Positions 61,788 through 64,000 of a stretch of 64,000 nt of DNA are shown here, in pieces. Source of the stretch: Diabrotica undecimpunctata (lineage: Eukaryota; Arthropoda; Insecta; Coleoptera; Chrysomelidae); NCBI RefSeq assembly GCF_040954645.1, contig NC_092807.1, forward strand, positions 2,914,001-2,978,000, in the 5' to 3' direction. Below the pieces are notes generated by a model. The model was not told where the DNA came from and made no database searches. It was given only the letters and a program-made list of their open reading frames with translations. Every line of letters begins with the position of its first letter. Position 1 is the first letter of the stretch. Position numbers and translations under genes: made by a program.

Positions 61788-62487
61788 CACACACACACAT
61801 GAGTTCATCCCAACCCCTATGGAACATGAGTGTACCACTGCTAGACAGTGGGACTTCCATGTCCGAAGATCAAGACCGGTCTCGTTCCAAAAGAGCAAGT
61901 CATTTTGGCTCGGTACCTATCTGACCCCCAGGTTTTTCTACCACCCCTCCTCTACGTCTGACATACGCAGAGGAGGCTTGAACTGTTACGTCGGGCGATT
62001 TGGGAAAAGAAACACCCTCCGTTTTCCATGACTTGTGGTTAGGCCACCTATCTGTAGGGGTAGCTAAGTGTAGCTTTTCTCCCTATTTACTTTACTGAGT
62101 TTACTATGGCTTTACTTTGGGCTCTGTGACCCTAAAAAAATGTGTATCCGATCAGGGGGTCGACAGCAAACTGTCGGCCCCCTGTTCGGTTGTTGTGTGC
62201 TCGGTCACACAGTCGTCAATTTGGCAAAACAAGTTTTGGTCTCCTTGCCGACTGGGCGATCGATAGGCCTGGCCATCGAGCCCGTGCTTGTCGCACACGA
62301 CCTCGATGCTCAGTTTTCGCGAGTTGCCTGTGGCAACTTAGTCCTGAAGGGCTATTCCTGAAGGGCCTTTTTCCTTAGGGGCGTGCCTGAGGGGCCTCAG
62401 CCTTGTGGCTTTACTTATTAGGATTTTGTCCTGTTTATTGATTTTACTTTATTGGCCTATACAGATTTTTGTTAGTGGGTTTTTGGG
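61788..62487 (-). mobile_element. GC-rich 700-bp retroposon with 13-bp target duplication
   Basis: TCAACTGCCAATA flanks it at 61775-61787 and 62488-62500. The left border is a run of CA, so on the minus strand the insertion ends in (TG)n, a simple-repeat 3' tail as left by target-primed reverse transcription. Far more GC-rich than the neighbourhood. It contains a 14-bp hairpin (CAGGGGGTCGACAG/CTGTCGGCCCCCTG, 62153-62184) and a second at about 61946-61976 (CCTCCTCT/AGAGGAGG). No protein motif on either strand. It may be the 3' region of an unseen LINE or a non-autonomous retroposon. Confidence 0.82.
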
Positions 62488-62500
62488 TCAACTGCCAATA

Positions 62501-62640
62501 GGTTACCTTTAAGTTTTTGTGATAACTGCCATACTTCTGAGCCATAGACGATTACTGGTTTCAATATGGTATTATATATTCTTTTTTTCGTTTCCGGTCT
62601 TATATTTTTTTGCCATAGTACTGATTCTGCCATAGTACTC
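62501..62640 (-). pseudogene. LINE thumb piece (continues at 61774)
   Basis: The minus strand reads W-Q-K-N-I-R-P-E-T-K-K-R-I-Y, V-I-V-Y-G-S-E-V-W-Q-L-S, then meets the right copy of the 13-bp duplication; the frame resumes in phase at 61774. An 11-bp word GCCATAGTACT is duplicated at 62613-62640 at the right edge. Confidence 0.8.
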
Positions 62641-63185
62641 AATTACATCCAAAAGATATTTATGATGAAAGAGAAGAGCTATCGTTAGAAACCACAGTGG
62701 ATACCGGACCACCAATATTACGGGAAGAAGTAATCTATGCCATCAAAAACACAAAAGAGGGCAAAGCTCGTATTCGGACCACCGAATACGGTGTCGTATT
62801 TACTACTCTTCTTAATGGCTTGGAAGCATGAACATTAAAACAAGTGCATCTAAATAAGTTGGAAGCCTTTGAATTTTGGTGTTACAGAAGAATCCTACAA
62901 ACATCATCGACTCAAAGAATGTCAAACGCAGTAGTTACTAGAAGAATAGGAAATAAAACTGAAATAATATTGACTATCAAAAGAAGAAAACTTGATTACT
63001 TAGATATTATGCATATTATTGATATTATGCAAGGCAAAATTCGAGGAAAGCGAAATGTGGGAAGACGAAGAATATCGTGGCTTAAGAACTTGAGGGAATG
63101 GTTTGAATGCAGTAGTGTAGAATTATTTAGAGCGGCAGTCAACAGAGTCCGCATAGCCATGATGATTTTCAACCTTCGATAGAAG
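62641..63185 (+). pseudogene. LINE family A with the RT domain deleted
   Basis: Opens with E-E-V-I-Y-A-I-K-N-T-K-E-G-K-A (62730), the RT lead-in, and jumps near 62780 to L-N-G-L-E-A, N-K-L-E-A-F-E-F-W-C-Y-R-R-I-L, S-W-L-K-N-L-R-E-W-F-E-C and L-F-R-A-A-V-N-R-V. The whole RT core is missing. The 112-codon end is open to its natural stop at 63182. Probably a non-autonomous internally deleted copy or a later deletion. Confidence 0.85.
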
Positions 63186-63871
63186 ATGGAACTTAAAGAA
63201 GAGGAAGTTGTTGATTATGCCTTCAAGAAAATTCTACTGGTCATCTATGATATAAATACGATGTATTTTTGATGGCTGGTACAAAATAGAATTAAAACTT
63301 GTGCTTAATGATACAGTAAATATTACAACCTAAGAAAAACAATAATTTAGAGTAAATCAGCTTTTCGTAAGTTCCTTTATTTAGGGTGGGACTCATAAAC
63401 TCATTAGCAAGTATAAGAGGGGCGTTGTTATCATCTGACTAATGTACGTCCAACAGAACCTAACATTCGTTTGATTTGTCTGAATTATTCACTAATTTAC
63501 CTTAAAATCGAGCAATAAGTGATAAGACGGTTGGTTATCTTAATTAGGTCTACTTTTTATAGTAGTTTCGAGATCTTGATTTATTTGTGGGCGTAAACTG
63601 ATGGCAAATGGTTTTATTTGAATTCTAATACTGGCTGTGGAAAACAGGAGTATTTGTTTTCGACATTAACCCATGAAGGACTGGAGTTGCCATATGGCAA
63701 CACTGGTATTGACGTACGAATCTTATTATTTTGAGGTTATGTTAGTTTGTTTTGTTTCCAAGAACGTGCCGGTCTGCAGAAAATAAGTGATTTGAAGATA
63801 TACACCTAACAAAAACTTAATTCGTTGGTGTTTGTGAGATTTTATAGTCACCGTTTTTGATAGTTGTAAAA
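63186..63871. other. Region without a recognised gene, possible host 5' flank
   Basis: No transposon motif recognised. The palindrome TTGCCATATGGCAA (63685-63698) and more balanced composition suggest unique sequence or a promoter region. Confidence 0.3.
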
Positions 63872-63888
63872 ATGGATATAAGATTTGT
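63872..63888 (+). other. Candidate first coding exon of a host gene
   Basis: ATG with a good context (AAAAATGG) is followed after 17 nt by a strong splice-donor word GTAAGT (63889-63894); unspliced, the frame ends at once. Purely a signal-based guess; the rest of the gene would lie right of the window. Confidence 0.25.
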
Positions 63889-64000
63889 GTAAGTAGCTCA
63901 ATTTGTCAATTACTTCTGAATAACTATTACATCTAAGTGGCTAAAGTAACAATTATGCCCTAATAGAAAGGTCATTTTCCCTCTGTGAATATTTGACAAC

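Noticed and set aside
62140..62378. Plus-strand frames of 73 and 78 codons in the GC-rich insertion
   Set aside because: High GC lengthens chance frames, and the insertion's 3' tail shows it is oriented on the minus strand.

Overview
The window is strongly AT-rich eukaryotic DNA. It is packed with insect-type transposable elements in all states of decay and has no bacterial-style operons. Codon-level remnants of Ty3/Gypsy, Ty1/copia, many non-LTR (LINE) lineages, mariner/Tc1, hAT and Helitron elements, with long AT microsatellites between them, point to a large repeat-rich insect genome. A beetle is my best guess, from general resemblance only. I see no complete host gene. One possible first exon lies at the right edge (63872-63888).

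Layout. 0-7 kb: the end of a Gypsy pol with an intact integrase, then several kb of noncoding DNA holding an 82-bp minisatellite and a long stem-loop. 7-11.8 kb: LINE ends around a mariner-like transposon (9005-11288) with about 490-bp terminal inverted repeats and a DD43D-type transposase. 12.3-20.3 kb: a decayed antisense copia and at least five LINE remnants. 20.3-22.6 kb: unassigned. 22.8-27.4 kb: a fairly well kept LINE and a second LINE split by a third (17-bp target duplication). 27.8-29.4 kb: an LTR-like unit inside a TA microsatellite. 30.7-43.5 kb: two large copies of one LINE family (here 'family A'), a Tc1 element with long inverted repeats, a second DD43D mariner, and several LINE pieces. 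44.8-50.5 kb: an antisense LINE holding a well-preserved hAT transposon, whose intron holds a MITE, plus a family A insertion. 51.8-54.2 kb: a Tc1 transposase pseudogene and LINE debris. 54.5-55.7 kb: a tandem array of 397-bp units, each with a complete type I hammerhead ribozyme. 55.9-56.4 kb: a non-autonomous Helitron. 57-63.2 kb: LINE fragments, one split by a GC-rich 700-bp retroposon with a 13-bp target duplication.

The most interesting object is the hammerhead array at 54559-55655. It has two plus-strand ribozymes exactly 397 bp apart, a third on the minus strand in an inverted end piece, and 12-bp direct repeats around the whole array. It looks like a retrozyme or Penelope-related retroelement whose RNA would self-cleave into 397-nt monomers. 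A diverged piece of the same unit lies inside the Tc1 element at 34.3 kb.

Nearly every coding remnant is inactivated. The exceptions closest to intact are the Gypsy integrase, the hAT transposase (one in-frame stop and a recognisable intron) and the jockey-like LINE at 22.8 kb. Genes here do not act together; the order of insertion is what the sequence records.
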